From Flavobacterium caeni (GTDB lineage: Bacteria; Bacteroidota; Bacteroidia; Flavobacteriales; Flavobacteriaceae): a DNA stretch of 64,000 bases. The stretch lies in contig NZ_FMVF01000013.1 of the NCBI RefSeq assembly GCF_900101895.1, forward strand, positions 40,901-104,900, read 5' to 3'. The notes below the pieces were generated by a model. That model did no database searches, was not told where the DNA came from, and worked only from the letters and a program-made list of their open reading frames with translations. Of the stretch, positions 15,712 to 24,964 are shown one piece after another. Position numbers and translations under genes: made by a program. Every line of letters starts with the position of its first letter. The first letter of the stretch is position 1.

Positions 15712-17589
15712 ATGAGTATGTTTGAGAATGAATATGACGTAATCGTGGTGGGTGCAGGGCATGCTGGTTCAGAGGCCGCCGCCGCCGCCGCCAACATGGG
15801 ATCCAAAACCTTGTTGGTGACGATGAGTTTGCAGAACATCGCGCAGATGTCGTGCAATCCGGCCATGGGTGGGATTGCCAAAGGGCAAATCGTGCGCGAG
15901 ATCGATGCACTTGGGGGTTACTCGGGCATCGTGTCAGACAAGACGGCCATCCAGTTCAAGATGCTCAACAAATCCAAAGGCCCGGCCATGTGGTCGCCGC
16001 GCGTACAAAGCGACCGTATGCGGTTCGCCGAGGAGTGGCGGCTGATGCTCGAACAAACGCCCAACCTCGACTTTTACCAGGAGATGGTGCGCGGGCTGAT
16101 CATCGAGAACGGACGCATTAGAGGCATCAAAACCTCGCTCGGCGTCGAGATCAAAGCCAAGGCGGTGGTGCTGACCAATGGTACGTTTTTAAACGGGCTC
16201 ATCCACATTGGCGAGAAACAGTTTGGCGGCGGACGCGCAGGCGAGAGTGCCGCTTACGGGATTACCGAAGACTTGGTGAACGTGGGCTTCGAATCGGGAC
16301 GGATGAAAACCGGAACACCACCGCGTGTAGACGGCCGTTCGCTCGATTATTCGAAAATGAACGAAGAGAAGGGCGATGCCAAGCCCGATAAATTTTCCTA
16401 TTCCGACCAAACCAAACCGTTGGTTTTTCAGAAGTCGTGCCACATGACCTATACGTCGCCACTCGTGCACGAACTGTTGCGCGAGGGATTCGACCGGTCG
16501 CCGATGTTCAATGGGCGAATCCAGAGTTTGGGACCGCGTTATTGTCCGTCCATCGAAGACAAAATCAACCGGTTCGCCGACAAAGAAAGGCACCAATTGT
16601 TTGTTGAACCCGAGGGCTGGAATACCGTTGAGGTGTACGTCAACGGATTCTCTACGTCGCTGCCCGAGGACGTACAGTTTAAGGCGCTGCGTTCTGTCGT
16701 AGGGTTTGAAAACGTCAAGTTTTTCAGACCGGGGTATGCCATCGAGTACGACTATTTCCCACCGACGCAGCTCAAACATACGTTAGAGACCAAATTGGTC
16801 GAAGGACTGTATTTCGCAGGACAAATCAATGGAACGACCGGATATGAAGAGGCCGCTTCGCAAGGTTTGATGGCCGGCATCAACGCATCGCTCAAGGTCC
16901 AGGAGAAAGAGCCGTTGATCTTAAAACGCGACGAAGCCTACATCGGCGTCTTGATCGACGATTTGATCACCAAAGGCACCGAAGAACCGTACCGTATGTT
17001 TACTTCGCGCGCCGAATACCGTACGCTGTTGCGTCAGGACAACGCCGATTTCAGGTTGACACCCAAGTCGCACGCCATCGGTTTGGCCTCGGACAAGCGT
17101 ATGAAACGTATGGAATACAAGTTCAACGAATCGGACAAGATGGTCAATTTCTTTAGGGAAACCAGTGTGACCGTGGCCGAAACCAACCCGATTTTAGAAG
17201 CCAAAGAATCGGCGCCGATTACGCAATCGGATAAAATGTTCAAGGTGTTTTCGCGCCCGCAAGTCGAATTGGAAGACATCCTCAAATTTGAGAAAGTACA
17301 AGAATACATCGCCAACAACGACCTCGACCAGGAAATAATTGAACAAGCCGAGATCCAGGTAAAGTATTCAGGTTATATCGAAAAGGAGCGCAACAACGCC
17401 GACAAACTCACGCGGTTGGAAGATGTCAAGATTCCGGAATTTTTCGATTACGAAAAAATCAAGTCGATGTCTATCGAGGCCAAACAAAAGCTGAGCAAGA
17501 TTCGTCCGGTGACCATTTCGCAAGCTTCGCGTATTTCGGGCGTTTCACCAAGCGATATTTCGGTGCTGCTAATTCATATGGGAAGATGA
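15712..17589 (+). CDS. mnmG: tRNA U34 5-carboxymethylaminomethyl modification enzyme MnmG (GidA)
   Basis: This FAD enzyme modifies U34 of tRNAs together with MnmE. The 625 residues match the family length. Visible are the dinucleotide-binding motif VIVVGAGHAGSEAAAAAANMG (residues about 10-30), SCNPAMGGIAKGQIVREIDALGG, the GYEEAASQGLMAGINA motif (about residue 380) and the helical tRNA-binding C-terminus. Translation could begin at 15712 or at the second ATG, 15718. The stop overlaps the next gene, and parS-like sites sit at both ends. Confidence 0.97.
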   Translation: MSMFENEYDVIVVGAGHAGSEAAAAAANMGSKTLLVTMSLQNIAQMSCNPAMGGIAKGQIVREIDALGGYSGIVSDKTAIQFKMLNKSKGPAMWSPRVQSDRMRFAEEWRLMLEQTPNLDFYQEMVRGLIIENGRIRGIKTSLGVEIKAKAVVLTNGTFLNGLIHIGEKQFGGGRAGESAAYGITEDLVNVGFESGRMKTGTPPRVDGRSLDYSKMNEEKGDAKPDKFSYSDQTKPLVFQKSCHMTYTSPLVHELLREGFDRSPMFNGRIQSLGPRYCPSIEDKINRFADKERHQLFVEPEGWNTVEVYVNGFSTSLPEDVQFKALRSVVGFENVKFFRPGYAIEYDYFPPTQLKHTLETKLVEGLYFAGQINGTTGYEEAASQGLMAGINASLKVQEKEPLILKRDEAYIGVLIDDLITKGTEEPYRMFTSRAEYRTLLRQDNADFRLTPKSHAIGLASDKRMKRMEYKFNESDKMVNFFRETSVTVAETNPILEAKESAPITQSDKMFKVFSRPQVELEDILKFEKVQEYIANNDLDQEIIEQAEIQVKYSGYIEKERNNADKLTRLEDVKIPEFFDYEKIKSMSIEAKQKLSKIRPVTISQASRISGVSPSDISVLLIHMGR

Positions 17590-18101
17590 TGTTCCACGTG
17601 AAACCGAAAACGGCAAGCCATGTAGCCAAAGGGTTCGCGGTGATTTTGCTGTTGATTTTGCAAAGTTGCATCGGTGCGAGGGCGACGGTTCAAATTCCAG
17701 ATTATTTGTTGTTGCCAAACGGCAAGGAACACTTGGGCGGGAAACCGCTCACCGGATTCGTGTTTGAAAACAATGTGCGTGCCAAGTTGCCGATCGAGCA
17801 ATTTATCGCCTACAAATACAAATCGGCCAATTATTTCGAACGCGAGATTTGGGTCACGATCGATGGGGAACGGTACCAGTTGATCATTTACGATGCCGCC
17901 GATTTCGAAAAGTATTTCAACAGCGCCAATTTCTCGCCCATGAACGAAGAGGCGAAAGACGAACGGAACAGCACCCGAAAATTTGTCGCGATTTCGATGA
18001 TCACCGATTACAACGAAGATTGTTTGTCTGATCAATCGCTGCTGCAAAACAAATCGGTCAAATACTTGCGCGATTTGAAAAACGAATACATCAACCAATG
18101 A
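17586..18101 (+). CDS. Putative lipoprotein of unknown function
   Basis: The 171-residue protein has a lipoprotein signal with lipobox LQSC (cysteine near residue 28). The mature part has a YKYKSANYFEREIWVTIDGERYQLIIYDAADFEKYF region and a C-terminal DQSLLQNKSVKYLRDLKNEYINQ helix. I do not recognise a family. The first codons (MMFHVKP) are written by the second parS-like site, and the start overlaps the mnmG stop. The stop overlaps the next gene (ATGA), so it is in the same operon. Confidence 0.7.
   Translation: MMFHVKPKTASHVAKGFAVILLLILQSCIGARATVQIPDYLLLPNGKEHLGGKPLTGFVFENNVRAKLPIEQFIAYKYKSANYFEREIWVTIDGERYQLIIYDAADFEKYFNSANFSPMNEEAKDERNSTRKFVAISMITDYNEDCLSDQSLLQNKSVKYLRDLKNEYINQ
17590..17605. 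promoter_or_regulatory. Second parS-like site, at the 3' end of mnmG
   Basis: TGTTCCACGTGAAACC matches TGTTnCACGTGAAACA at 15 of 16 positions. It overlaps the first codons of the 17586 lipoprotein gene. Confidence 0.7.
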
Positions 18102-18955
18102 CGATTCCCAACCAAACCTTTCTTACGGTCAAAGACCATTCGGTGTCGGGCGAGGTATTCGAGTTACGCCACGATACGGAACTCGATTTGCTGGTCACGC
18201 ATCCGCAACCGAGCGCCGAAGCGTTACCCAAATATTACGAAAGCGACGATTATATTTCACATACCGACGGCAAGCGTTCTTTGTTTGAAAAAGCCTATCA
18301 TTTTGTAAAGGACATTGCGCTCAAAAACAAACTCGATTTGATTGCGTCGTTGCAACCCGGCAAAGGCCGATTGCTCGACATCGGCGCCGGAACAGGCGAT
18401 TTTTTGAATGCAGCCAAACAGGCCGGATGGCATAGCACGGGAATTGAACCCAGCGAAAAGGCGCGCGCGATAGCTGAAAGAAAAGGCGTGACGTTTGTAA
18501 CCGATCTTGGCCAACTCGAAGACCATTCGTTTGATGTGATCACAATGTGGCACGTACTGGAACATGTTCCCAATCTCGAGCACCAGATCGCCGAACTCAA
18601 GCGGCTGCTCAAACCAACTGGAACTATTTTGGTTGCAGTTCCCAATTTCCGGTCGCATGATGCCAAACACTATGGCGCTTTTTGGGCGGCCTATGACGTG
18701 CCGCGGCATTTGTGGCATTTTTCAAAAACCGCGATCGAGAAGTTATTTGCGACGCAAGACCTTAAACTGGCCGATGTGTTGCCGATGAAATTCGACGCAT
18801 TTTACGTTTCGCTGCTGTCCGAGAAATACAAAGCAGGCAAGATGAATTTTGTCGGCGCGGTGATTACCGGATTGCGCTCGAATTGGAAGGCCAGACGAAC
18901 CAAGCAGTATTCGTCGCATATTTATGTGCTAAAAAACACGCGAAAATCGAATTAA
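18098..18955 (+). CDS. Class I SAM-dependent methyltransferase
   Basis: The 285-residue protein has the SAM-binding motif I LLDIGAGTGDFLNAAKQAG (about residues 92-110), an acidic motif II (GIEPSEKA) and the MWHVLEHVPNLEHQIAELKRLLKPTG motif of the UbiE/Coq5-type (Methyltransf_23) group. The C-terminal YDVPRHLWHFS segment is typical of that group. The substrate is not predictable. It overlaps the upstream lipoprotein gene by four bases and closes the DUF4175-ybeY-mnmG operon. Confidence 0.88.
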   Translation: MTIPNQTFLTVKDHSVSGEVFELRHDTELDLLVTHPQPSAEALPKYYESDDYISHTDGKRSLFEKAYHFVKDIALKNKLDLIASLQPGKGRLLDIGAGTGDFLNAAKQAGWHSTGIEPSEKARAIAERKGVTFVTDLGQLEDHSFDVITMWHVLEHVPNLEHQIAELKRLLKPTGTILVAVPNFRSHDAKHYGAFWAAYDVPRHLWHFSKTAIEKLFATQDLKLADVLPMKFDAFYVSLLSEKYKAGKMNFVGAVITGLRSNWKARRTKQYSSHIYVLKNTRKSN

Positions 18956-19157
18956 GCGCCGCCAGCGGGCCGAACAACATTCAAGCAGGGAGAAGGTGTC
19001 GGAAATCTGAAAATCGCTTAAAACGCATTTGTGAAGGCTGTTTCTAATAGTTGTTTTCAATTTGAATCAAGTATCCGATAAGCGCGGCCTATACCAGTTA
19101 GAACACAAAAAATTCAAAACTTTTTAAACGCCGGTTTTTTGCCGCGTCAAAAATTTA

Positions 19158-19165
19158 TACTTTTG
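19158..19165 (+). promoter_or_regulatory. Promoter of the OmpH-like gene
   Basis: TACTTTTG matches TAnnTTTG, with a TTG 16 bases upstream (19139-19141) close to the expected -33 spacing. The leader to the ATG is about 19 nt. The upstream part of the gap (18956-19138) holds nothing else I can support. Confidence 0.65.
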
Positions 19166-19187
19166 AAACCGAATTAAAAACGTGATC

Positions 19188-19784
19188 ATGAAAAAATACA
19201 TCATTTTGGGTGTGATGGCCGTTGCGGCGCTATCGTGCAATGAAAAAGCAGCAGCCCCGGCCAAAGAATTTAAGACCGCTTATGTCGATACCTCTAAATT
19301 GATCGAGGAGTATACCGAAGCCAAAGACATCGAGGCCAAATACAAAGCAAAATCAGAGGAAATGGGCCGCGAGCTCGAAGCTGAGGTCAACCGATTCAAG
19401 TCGGAGGCAAGCAATTTCCAAAAAAATGCACAAGCCAACGGACAAGCCTGGGCACAGCAAAAAGGGGCCGAGCTCCAAAAACGCGAACAACAATTGGGCT
19501 ACGCACAGCAAGCCATGTTGCAGCAATTGCAAAACGAGAGCGGCGCCGAGATGGATACGTTGGTCAAAAACGTCAAAAAATTCATCAAGGATTACGGCAA
19601 GGAAAAAGGTTATGACTATGTGTTTGCTACGGGCGAAGCGGTTTCGATCCTGTATGCCAAGGATTCGTACGACATCACCAAAGAGATCATCCAATTGCTC
19701 GACGACAAGTACAAAAACGGGCCTAAAAAAGAAGACAAACCGGCCGACAGCAAAGACGCCAAAGCCACCGAGGCCAAGAAGTAA
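19188..19784 (+). CDS. OmpH/Skp-family periplasmic chaperone-like lipoprotein
   Basis: In this 198-residue protein, the lipobox ALSC puts the acylated cysteine near residue 17. A long alpha-helical hairpin follows (about 35-130; AKDIEAKYKAKSEEMGRELEAEVNRF and AWAQQKGAELQKREQQLGYAQQAML), ending in the compact DYVFATGEAVSILYAKDSYDITKEIIQLLDDKYK segment typical of Skp/OmpH proteins that hold unfolded outer-membrane proteins. A lysine-rich tail ends the protein. The MKKYI start follows a good promoter. Confidence 0.88.
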   Translation: MKKYIILGVMAVAALSCNEKAAAPAKEFKTAYVDTSKLIEEYTEAKDIEAKYKAKSEEMGRELEAEVNRFKSEASNFQKNAQANGQAWAQQKGAELQKREQQLGYAQQAMLQQLQNESGAEMDTLVKNVKKFIKDYGKEKGYDYVFATGEAVSILYAKDSYDITKEIIQLLDDKYKNGPKKEDKPADSKDAKATEAKK

Positions 19785-19804
19785 AAATACACTAATGCAT
19801 AAAG

Positions 19805-19836
19805 ATGCCTTCAGCCTACCGTTGGAGGCATTTTTT
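19805..19836 (+). terminator. Probable intrinsic terminator of the OmpH-like gene
   Basis: ATGCCT / AGGCAT stem with a 15-base loop, followed by six T, about 20 bases after the stop. Confidence 0.7.
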
Positions 19837-19898
19837 ATGGCTGTAAACCAACCGATTGAAGACAAAAAAACCTATTTTTACGTTTTAATCTCTACGCC

Positions 19899-22172
19899 AT
19901 GGAAACCTTATCAGATGCCGCACAATACACGTTGCGTTTCGTCAACCAAACCCACCGTTCGGTATTCCTGACCGGGAAAGCCGGTACCGGGAAAACCACT
20001 TTACTTCACGAGATCATCCGCACCACCCACAAGAACGTTGTGGTGGTGGCGCCCACGGGAATCGCCGCACTCAATGCCGGCGGGGTGACCATTCATTCGA
20101 TGTTCCAACTGCCGTTTGCGGGCTTCATCCCCGACGAACGCGCACCGCAATTTTCCGATTTTGTAAAATTCGAAACCAAGGCCACGCTGCGCAGGCATTT
20201 CAAGATGAGCGGTTTGAAGAAAGCCGTGATCCGCAACATGGAATTGCTCATCATAGACGAAGTCAGTATGTTGCGCGCCGATTTGCTCGACGCCATCGAT
20301 TTCATGATGCAATCGGTGCGGCAAAACAGCAGTCCGTTTGGCGGAGTGCAGGTGCTTTTCATTGGCGACCTGCTGCAGTTGCCGCCCGTGGTCAAGAACC
20401 AGGAATGGCACACCTTGCGCCAATTCTACAAAGGCAAATTCTTTTTCCACGCGCATGTAATCCAACGCCAGCCGCCGCTTTACATCGAATTGTCTAAGAT
20501 ATACCGGCAAAGCGACGATGCGTTCATCTCGATTTTGAATAACCTGCGCAACAACCACATCACACCCGACGATATCCACGTGCTCAACGGCTATGTACGG
20601 CCCGATTTCGACCTCAAGAAGCATCCGGGCTACATCATCCTGACCACGCACAATGCCAAGGCCGATGCAATCAACGCACAGTCGTTGAAGGATTTGGACG
20701 GACAAACGTTTCGCTATGCGCCAGAGATCATCGGCGATTTTCCCGAAAAGATTTTTCCGGTAGACGAGCAGCTGCAGCTCAAGGTGGGCGCGCAGATCAT
20801 GTTCATCAAGAACGATCTGTCGTTCGACAAGCAGTTCTTCAACGGCAAGATGGGTGTGGTCAAATCGCTTTCGGAAGCCGAGATCCACGTCTATTTTCCC
20901 GAAGAAAACAAAACCATCGAAGTCGAACGTTACGAATGGCAGAACATCCGGTACAAGGTCAACGAAGCCACCAAGGAAATAGAGGAGGAGGTGCTCGGGA
21001 CTTTTACGCATTTCCCGATCAAGCTGGCTTGGGCGATCACCGTCCACAAAAGCCAGGGGCTTACATTCGACCGTGCCGCGCTCGATATTTCGAACGTTTT
21101 CGAGGCGGGCCAGGCCTACGTAGCCTTGTCGCGTTTGCGTGGCTTAGACGGGCTCGTTTTGCTGTCGTCGCTCCAAACGAACGGTATTTCGAACGACCAA
21201 GGCGTCATGGATTACGCGCAGCACAAGGCCAATGATACACAGCTCGCCCAATCGCTGCAAAACGATACGCGCCAGTTCATCCACAGGTTTCTTGCGGCCA
21301 GTTTCGATTGGCGACAACTTGCGCAGCAATGGCGCAACCACCGGTTCAGCTACAACCAGGAGGCCTTGAATTCGCCCAAATCCAAACACGCGATGTGGGC
21401 CATCAAGAACCTCGAGGCGGTCGAGGGATTGCTCGCTCCGGCGGGGAAGTTTATGGTACAGCTCGACAAGTTGTTCGCCGCAGAGACACCCGATTTTGCT
21501 TTCGTGGCCGAACGTGTCCAGGCGGCGTGCGATTATTTCCAAAAACCGCTGGACGATTTGGTCTTGACAATTTTGTGGAAGCTCGAAGAAATCAAGCGCA
21601 CCAAAAAGGCCAAGGCTTTTTTCGAGGAATTGCTCGAGCTCGAGGAGCTGCAAACCAAAGCCATGTTGCAATTGTTCAAGGCCAGAAGTCTTGTCAATGT
21701 TGTGGTGGCGGGCGGCGAGATATCGAAAGAAAACCTGCAGACTTCCCAAATGCGCGACTACCGAAACCAAAAAATCGAATCGGTGGCGGCCGAGTTCCGC
21801 GAAAAACACGCCGCGCTCCTCGAAACCGACGACGATGTCGAACGCTACGTCAAAAAGACCAAGAAAGAACCCAAGAAGAACACCATCCTGGTCACGCTCG
21901 AGCTTTGGCATGCGCAAAACACGATCAAGGAAATCGCGGACATCCGCAAATTGACGACGCAAACCATCGCCAACCACATCGGCAAGCTAATCCAAATCAA
22001 GGCCATCAACATTACAGAGGTATTTCCGCAGGACAAAATCGACGCGTTGGCCGAAGCGTTCGAAGGTTACACCGAGGAATCGCTCGCCGGACTCAAAGAG
22101 CAACACGGCAGCCGTTTCACGTGGGACGAACTCAAAATTTTCAAAGCCAGCCTGGAGGTGCCCGCTAGCTGA
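19899..22172 (+). CDS. PIF1/RecD-type DNA helicase with C-terminal HTH domain
   Basis: The 757-residue superfamily 1 helicase has Walker A GKAGTGKTT (residues 26-34), PTGIAALNAGGVTIHSMF (motif Ia), Walker B LLIIDEVSM (about 115), GDLLQLPPV, a UvrD/RecD-like C-terminal helicase part with VHKSQGLTFD (about 385) and AYVALSRLRGLDGLVLLS. A helical region and a final helix-turn-helix-like domain (about 650-757; TIKEIADIRKLTTQTIANHIGKLIQ) follow. The family resolves G-quadruplexes and replication obstacles. It overlaps the convergent DoxX gene by eight bases. An imperfect -7 element (TATTTTTA) lies at 19873-19880. Confidence 0.92.
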   Translation: METLSDAAQYTLRFVNQTHRSVFLTGKAGTGKTTLLHEIIRTTHKNVVVVAPTGIAALNAGGVTIHSMFQLPFAGFIPDERAPQFSDFVKFETKATLRRHFKMSGLKKAVIRNMELLIIDEVSMLRADLLDAIDFMMQSVRQNSSPFGGVQVLFIGDLLQLPPVVKNQEWHTLRQFYKGKFFFHAHVIQRQPPLYIELSKIYRQSDDAFISILNNLRNNHITPDDIHVLNGYVRPDFDLKKHPGYIILTTHNAKADAINAQSLKDLDGQTFRYAPEIIGDFPEKIFPVDEQLQLKVGAQIMFIKNDLSFDKQFFNGKMGVVKSLSEAEIHVYFPEENKTIEVERYEWQNIRYKVNEATKEIEEEVLGTFTHFPIKLAWAITVHKSQGLTFDRAALDISNVFEAGQAYVALSRLRGLDGLVLLSSLQTNGISNDQGVMDYAQHKANDTQLAQSLQNDTRQFIHRFLAASFDWRQLAQQWRNHRFSYNQEALNSPKSKHAMWAIKNLEAVEGLLAPAGKFMVQLDKLFAAETPDFAFVAERVQAACDYFQKPLDDLVLTILWKLEEIKRTKKAKAFFEELLELEELQTKAMLQLFKARSLVNVVVAGGEISKENLQTSQMRDYRNQKIESVAAEFREKHAALLETDDDVERYVKKTKKEPKKNTILVTLELWHAQNTIKEIADIRKLTTQTIANHIGKLIQIKAINITEVFPQDKIDALAEAFEGYTEESLAGLKEQHGSRFTWDELKIFKASLEVPAS

Positions 22173-22563
22173 GCCAGAAGACCGCCATGACGGCCGGGAT
22201 GAAGTAAATCACCACCGTACGCGCGCCGTCGTAATCTTTGGCCAGCCGTTGCCCATACAGCAGCATGATGAGCGTGATGCACGAAAAGATTGCGCCATAA
22301 AGGCCATAGGTGCGGTTTTGGTTGACGAGCAACTGGATAACGCCCACCGTACACAAAATGCCCGAAATCAACTCGAGCACCAGGATGTGCAAAAGCGCCA
22401 GCGGAACACGGTTGCGCAACGAAGTATTGGCGAAATGTTCCTTGAGCCATTCGAGGTTGCCTTTCCAGTCCATGACTTTGTCGTAGCCCGATTGGATGAA
22501 CGTCACGGCCAGCAAAACCAGCACCAGGATCGATGCCATATTGATAGAAACGATGTCGAACAT
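22165..22563 (-). CDS. DoxX-family membrane protein
   Basis: This 132-residue protein has four hydrophobic segments (about 8-24, 52-75, 84-102, 115-131), and the motif VTFIQSGYDKVMDWKGNLEWLKEHF is typical of DoxX-like proteins. The family includes subunits of quinone-linked redox systems, but the substrate here is unknown. It starts four bases after the holB stop, so both are probably on one transcript, and it overlaps the helicase end on the other strand. Confidence 0.85.
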   Translation of the reverse strand: MFDIVSINMASILVLVLLAVTFIQSGYDKVMDWKGNLEWLKEHFANTSLRNRVPLALLHILVLELISGILCTVGVIQLLVNQNRTYGLYGAIFSCITLIMLLYGQRLAKDYDGARTVVIYFIPAVMAVFWLS

Positions 22564-22567
22564 AAGC

Positions 22568-23716
22568 CTATTTTTTATGGATGAGACGTGTAAGTTTGAT
22601 CGATAAATCGGTCAGGACAATCTTGGCGTTCCCGTTGCGCTCGATGTGGTACACCGCATCGGAAAGTTCCTTAAATATATCATTTATATTGTTACCGTTG
22701 ACGAACGGCGCAAAATTCTCGAGTTTGAACTTCTCGATTTTGGGCTCCATGTACACCAGCGAGGTCGCCTGGTAGTTGAGCAACAGCGCCTGGCGGAACA
22801 TGTCGATGCAATAGTGCAGGAATTTTTTTTGTGTTTCACGTCCGAGCGCCGCGATTTGCTCGCTCCAGCCAATGAGATCGCCTACAGCCGCGGCATTGCC
22901 CTTGGCACGGAATGCCCCGCGTACCCAATCGACGAACCATTTTTCGAACAAGGCGTCTTCGCCGTCTTCGTGCAGCAACTGCAAGGCTTTGTTGTAATTG
23001 CCCTGCGCCTGGTGCGCGATTTTTGACGCGTTTCTCGGGTCGAGGTTTTGGCGCGCCACCAGTTCGTCGGCGATGACTTGGTCGGCCAATCGGTTGAATT
23101 GCAATACCTGGCAACGCGAGCGTATGGTTTGGATGATGTCTTCTTCGTTTTCGGCGATCAGGACGAACAGTGTTTTGTCCATCGGTTCCTCGAGGATCTT
23201 GAGCAATTTGTTCGACGCGGCGATGTTCAGTTTTTCGGCCATCCAAACAATCATCACTTTGTAGCCGCCTTCGTATGATTTGAGCGCCAAGGATTTGAGG
23301 ATTTCCTGCGCATCCTCGACCCGGATTTCGCCCTGCTTGTTTTGCACGCCCAACGTTTGGTACCAGTTGAACAGCCCGGCATACGGATGCGCGGTCAGGA
23401 ATTCGCGCCATTCCTGCACAAAGTCTGCGCTTTTGGGTTTTGATTTGACGCCTTCGGTGGTGACCGTCGGATAAATGAAATGCAGGTCGGGATGCGACAA
23501 GGTGTCGAATTTGACGTTGCAGGCCTCGTTGCCGCCCTGGTTTTCGTTGCCGGGGTTTTGACAAAGGATGTATTGCGCATAGGCGATGGCCATCGGCAAG
23601 GTGCCGCAGCCTTCGGGTCCGACAAAAAGTTGCGCATGGGGAATACGGCCCGCCTGGGCGCTGTGGATCAAATGACTTTTGATGTAGTCCTGTCCTAAGA
23701 TTTCTGAAAACCGCAT
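22568..23716 (-). CDS. holB: DNA polymerase III subunit delta prime
   Basis: This clamp-loader subunit works with gamma/tau and delta to load the sliding clamp. The 382 residues start MRFSEILGQDYIKSHLIHSAQAGRIPHAQLFVGPEGCG. The P-loop lacks the usual lysine (GPEGCGTLPM), in line with the ATPase-inactive delta prime of other bacteria. KVMIVWMAEKLNIAASNKLLKILEEP and the SRC-like IRSRCQVLQFNRL sensor region are present. The ATG at 23716 was chosen for this family start; a perfect -7 element sits three bases upstream, so the transcript would be leaderless. Confidence 0.93.
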   Translation of the reverse strand: MRFSEILGQDYIKSHLIHSAQAGRIPHAQLFVGPEGCGTLPMAIAYAQYILCQNPGNENQGGNEACNVKFDTLSHPDLHFIYPTVTTEGVKSKPKSADFVQEWREFLTAHPYAGLFNWYQTLGVQNKQGEIRVEDAQEILKSLALKSYEGGYKVMIVWMAEKLNIAASNKLLKILEEPMDKTLFVLIAENEEDIIQTIRSRCQVLQFNRLADQVIADELVARQNLDPRNASKIAHQAQGNYNKALQLLHEDGEDALFEKWFVDWVRGAFRAKGNAAAVGDLIGWSEQIAALGRETQKKFLHYCIDMFRQALLLNYQATSLVYMEPKIEKFKLENFAPFVNGNNINDIFKELSDAVYHIERNGNAKIVLTDLSIKLTRLIHKK

Positions 23717-23719
23717 AGG

Positions 23720-23727
23720 CAAATATA
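23720..23727 (-). promoter_or_regulatory. Promoter -7 element of holB (leaderless)
   Basis: TATATTTG on the minus strand matches TAnnTTTG. Placing the start of transcription four bases downstream puts it on the A of the holB ATG. Confidence 0.6.
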
Positions 23728-23809
23728 GTCGAATCCGCGCACGCGGCAAACTTCGGACGGTTTTGCATCATTCGCAAGAATCCGTCGTTCGGCTTGTTTG
23801 ATTTTGGCG

Positions 23810-23817
23810 TAACTTTG
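23810..23817 (+). promoter_or_regulatory. Promoter -7 element of the 23841 lipoprotein
   Basis: TAACTTTG matches TAnnTTTG; predicted leader about 20 nt. Confidence 0.6.
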
Positions 23818-23840
23818 AACAAACTGATAAACAAAACATT

Positions 23841-24911
23841 ATGAAAAAAACGATGACGTTATTGGCGTTGGGATTGCTGATGGGTTGCGGGACAAAAGAT
23901 GGCGAAAATAAGCCAAACGAAAGCCAACCCATTGAAGCCGCCCCATCGGATGAAGTGGTGTTCAAACCCATGATCGACCCCAAAACCAACGAGGCCTACG
24001 CGATGATGCCGTTGCCCATGAGCTGGCGCATCAACCAAACCGGCGCGGCGCTCATCGAAAGCCCCGACGGCGTGCGCGTTTACAACTTGCCGTTGCGGTA
24101 TTTTGTTTATACCGACGATCCGTATTTTTTGCAACTGTATTCGCAAAGCGGACAACCCGTACGTCGTTTTGTAGAAATCGATCAATTGCTGCACGAAGAT
24201 TTTTTGCCGATCGCCGATCGCGAAGGATCTAAGTTTGTCGAGAAAATGGCCGTACCCGAAATCGCCCAAGCCGACCGCACCTACGACGCCATGCTGTTCA
24301 AAGTGACGCCGAGCCAACAACAATTCAACGCTTTCGCGACCGAATGGCAAGACAAGGAGGGCAATCCGTATCTGATTGTCATCCACCAGAATGCGAGCTA
24401 TGCGAACAACCTGCTCAATTGGGGCTACTATTGCCAGGCGATGCAGGCGCCAAAGGCGGTGTACGAAAAGGCCAAGCAAACCTTGCTTTATGGGCTGGCG
24501 CACACCCAGTACAACCCGAAAAGCGTCGAGGCCTACAACCGATCCGAAGCGCAAAAAGCCAACGCAAGCATGGCCGCGCACCAACAACGCATGACGGCGT
24601 TGCAACAGAATTTCGACCAAAGCCAACGCGCCTTCGAGAGCAAGCGCGATGCGATCAACGCGTCGATCATGGCCAACTACCAAAACGCCGATGCGGCATC
24701 GGACCGAAGCCACAACCGCTTTTTGAATTACATCAAGGGCGAAGAAACCGTCTCGGCGGGTGGCCAGCGCTACCAGGTACAGGGCGGCTCGAACCAGTAT
24801 TGGGTCAACCAAAATGGCGAGTACGTGGGTTCGAACGATCCGAATTACGACCCCAACCGCAACCAAGGCACCGAAAACCAAACCTGGGACGAAGCACAAA
24901 TCGAGCGTTGA
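23841..24911 (+). CDS. Hypothetical lipoprotein
   Basis: In this 356-residue protein, the signal peptide ends in the lipobox LMGC (cysteine 16). A folded domain follows (about 40-230; [29 protein letters not shown] and [24 protein letters not shown]). An alanine/glutamine-rich helix (240-290) follows, and the tail is rich in N, Q, G and Y with repeated short [24 protein letters not shown] turns. I do not recognise a family. Divergent from holB, with its own promoter. Its stop overlaps the -33 region of the pgk promoter. Confidence 0.7.
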   Translation: MKKTMTLLALGLLMGCGTKDGENKPNESQPIEAAPSDEVVFKPMIDPKTNEAYAMMPLPMSWRINQTGAALIESPDGVRVYNLPLRYFVYTDDPYFLQLYSQSGQPVRRFVEIDQLLHEDFLPIADREGSKFVEKMAVPEIAQADRTYDAMLFKVTPSQQQFNAFATEWQDKEGNPYLIVIHQNASYANNLLNWGYYCQAMQAPKAVYEKAKQTLLYGLAHTQYNPKSVEAYNRSEAQKANASMAAHQQRMTALQQNFDQSQRAFESKRDAINASIMANYQNADAASDRSHNRFLNYIKGEETVSAGGQRYQVQGGSNQYWVNQNGEYVGSNDPNYDPNRNQGTENQTWDEAQIER

Positions 24912-24938
24912 GCCAAAGCGTAAAAAAGTTTATATTTG
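24908..24938 (+). promoter_or_regulatory. Promoter of pgk
   Basis: TTG at 24908-24910 and TATATTTG at 24931-24938 with a 20-base spacer: the best complete -33/-7 promoter of the window. The TTG overlaps the stop codon of the upstream gene. The leader to the ATG is about 23 nt. Confidence 0.8.
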
Positions 24939-24964
24939 CGGAAATCAACTCAAAATTTCTTCAG

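Noticed and set aside
22832..22841. Third parS-like sequence TGTTTCACGT
   Set aside because: Only one half of the site is present; the right half (CCGAGC) does not match, and it lies within holB coding sequence.
24344..24964. In-frame upstream extension of pgk by 207 codons
   Set aside because: It overlaps the lipoprotein gene and the pgk promoter; phosphoglycerate kinases begin at the chosen ATG.
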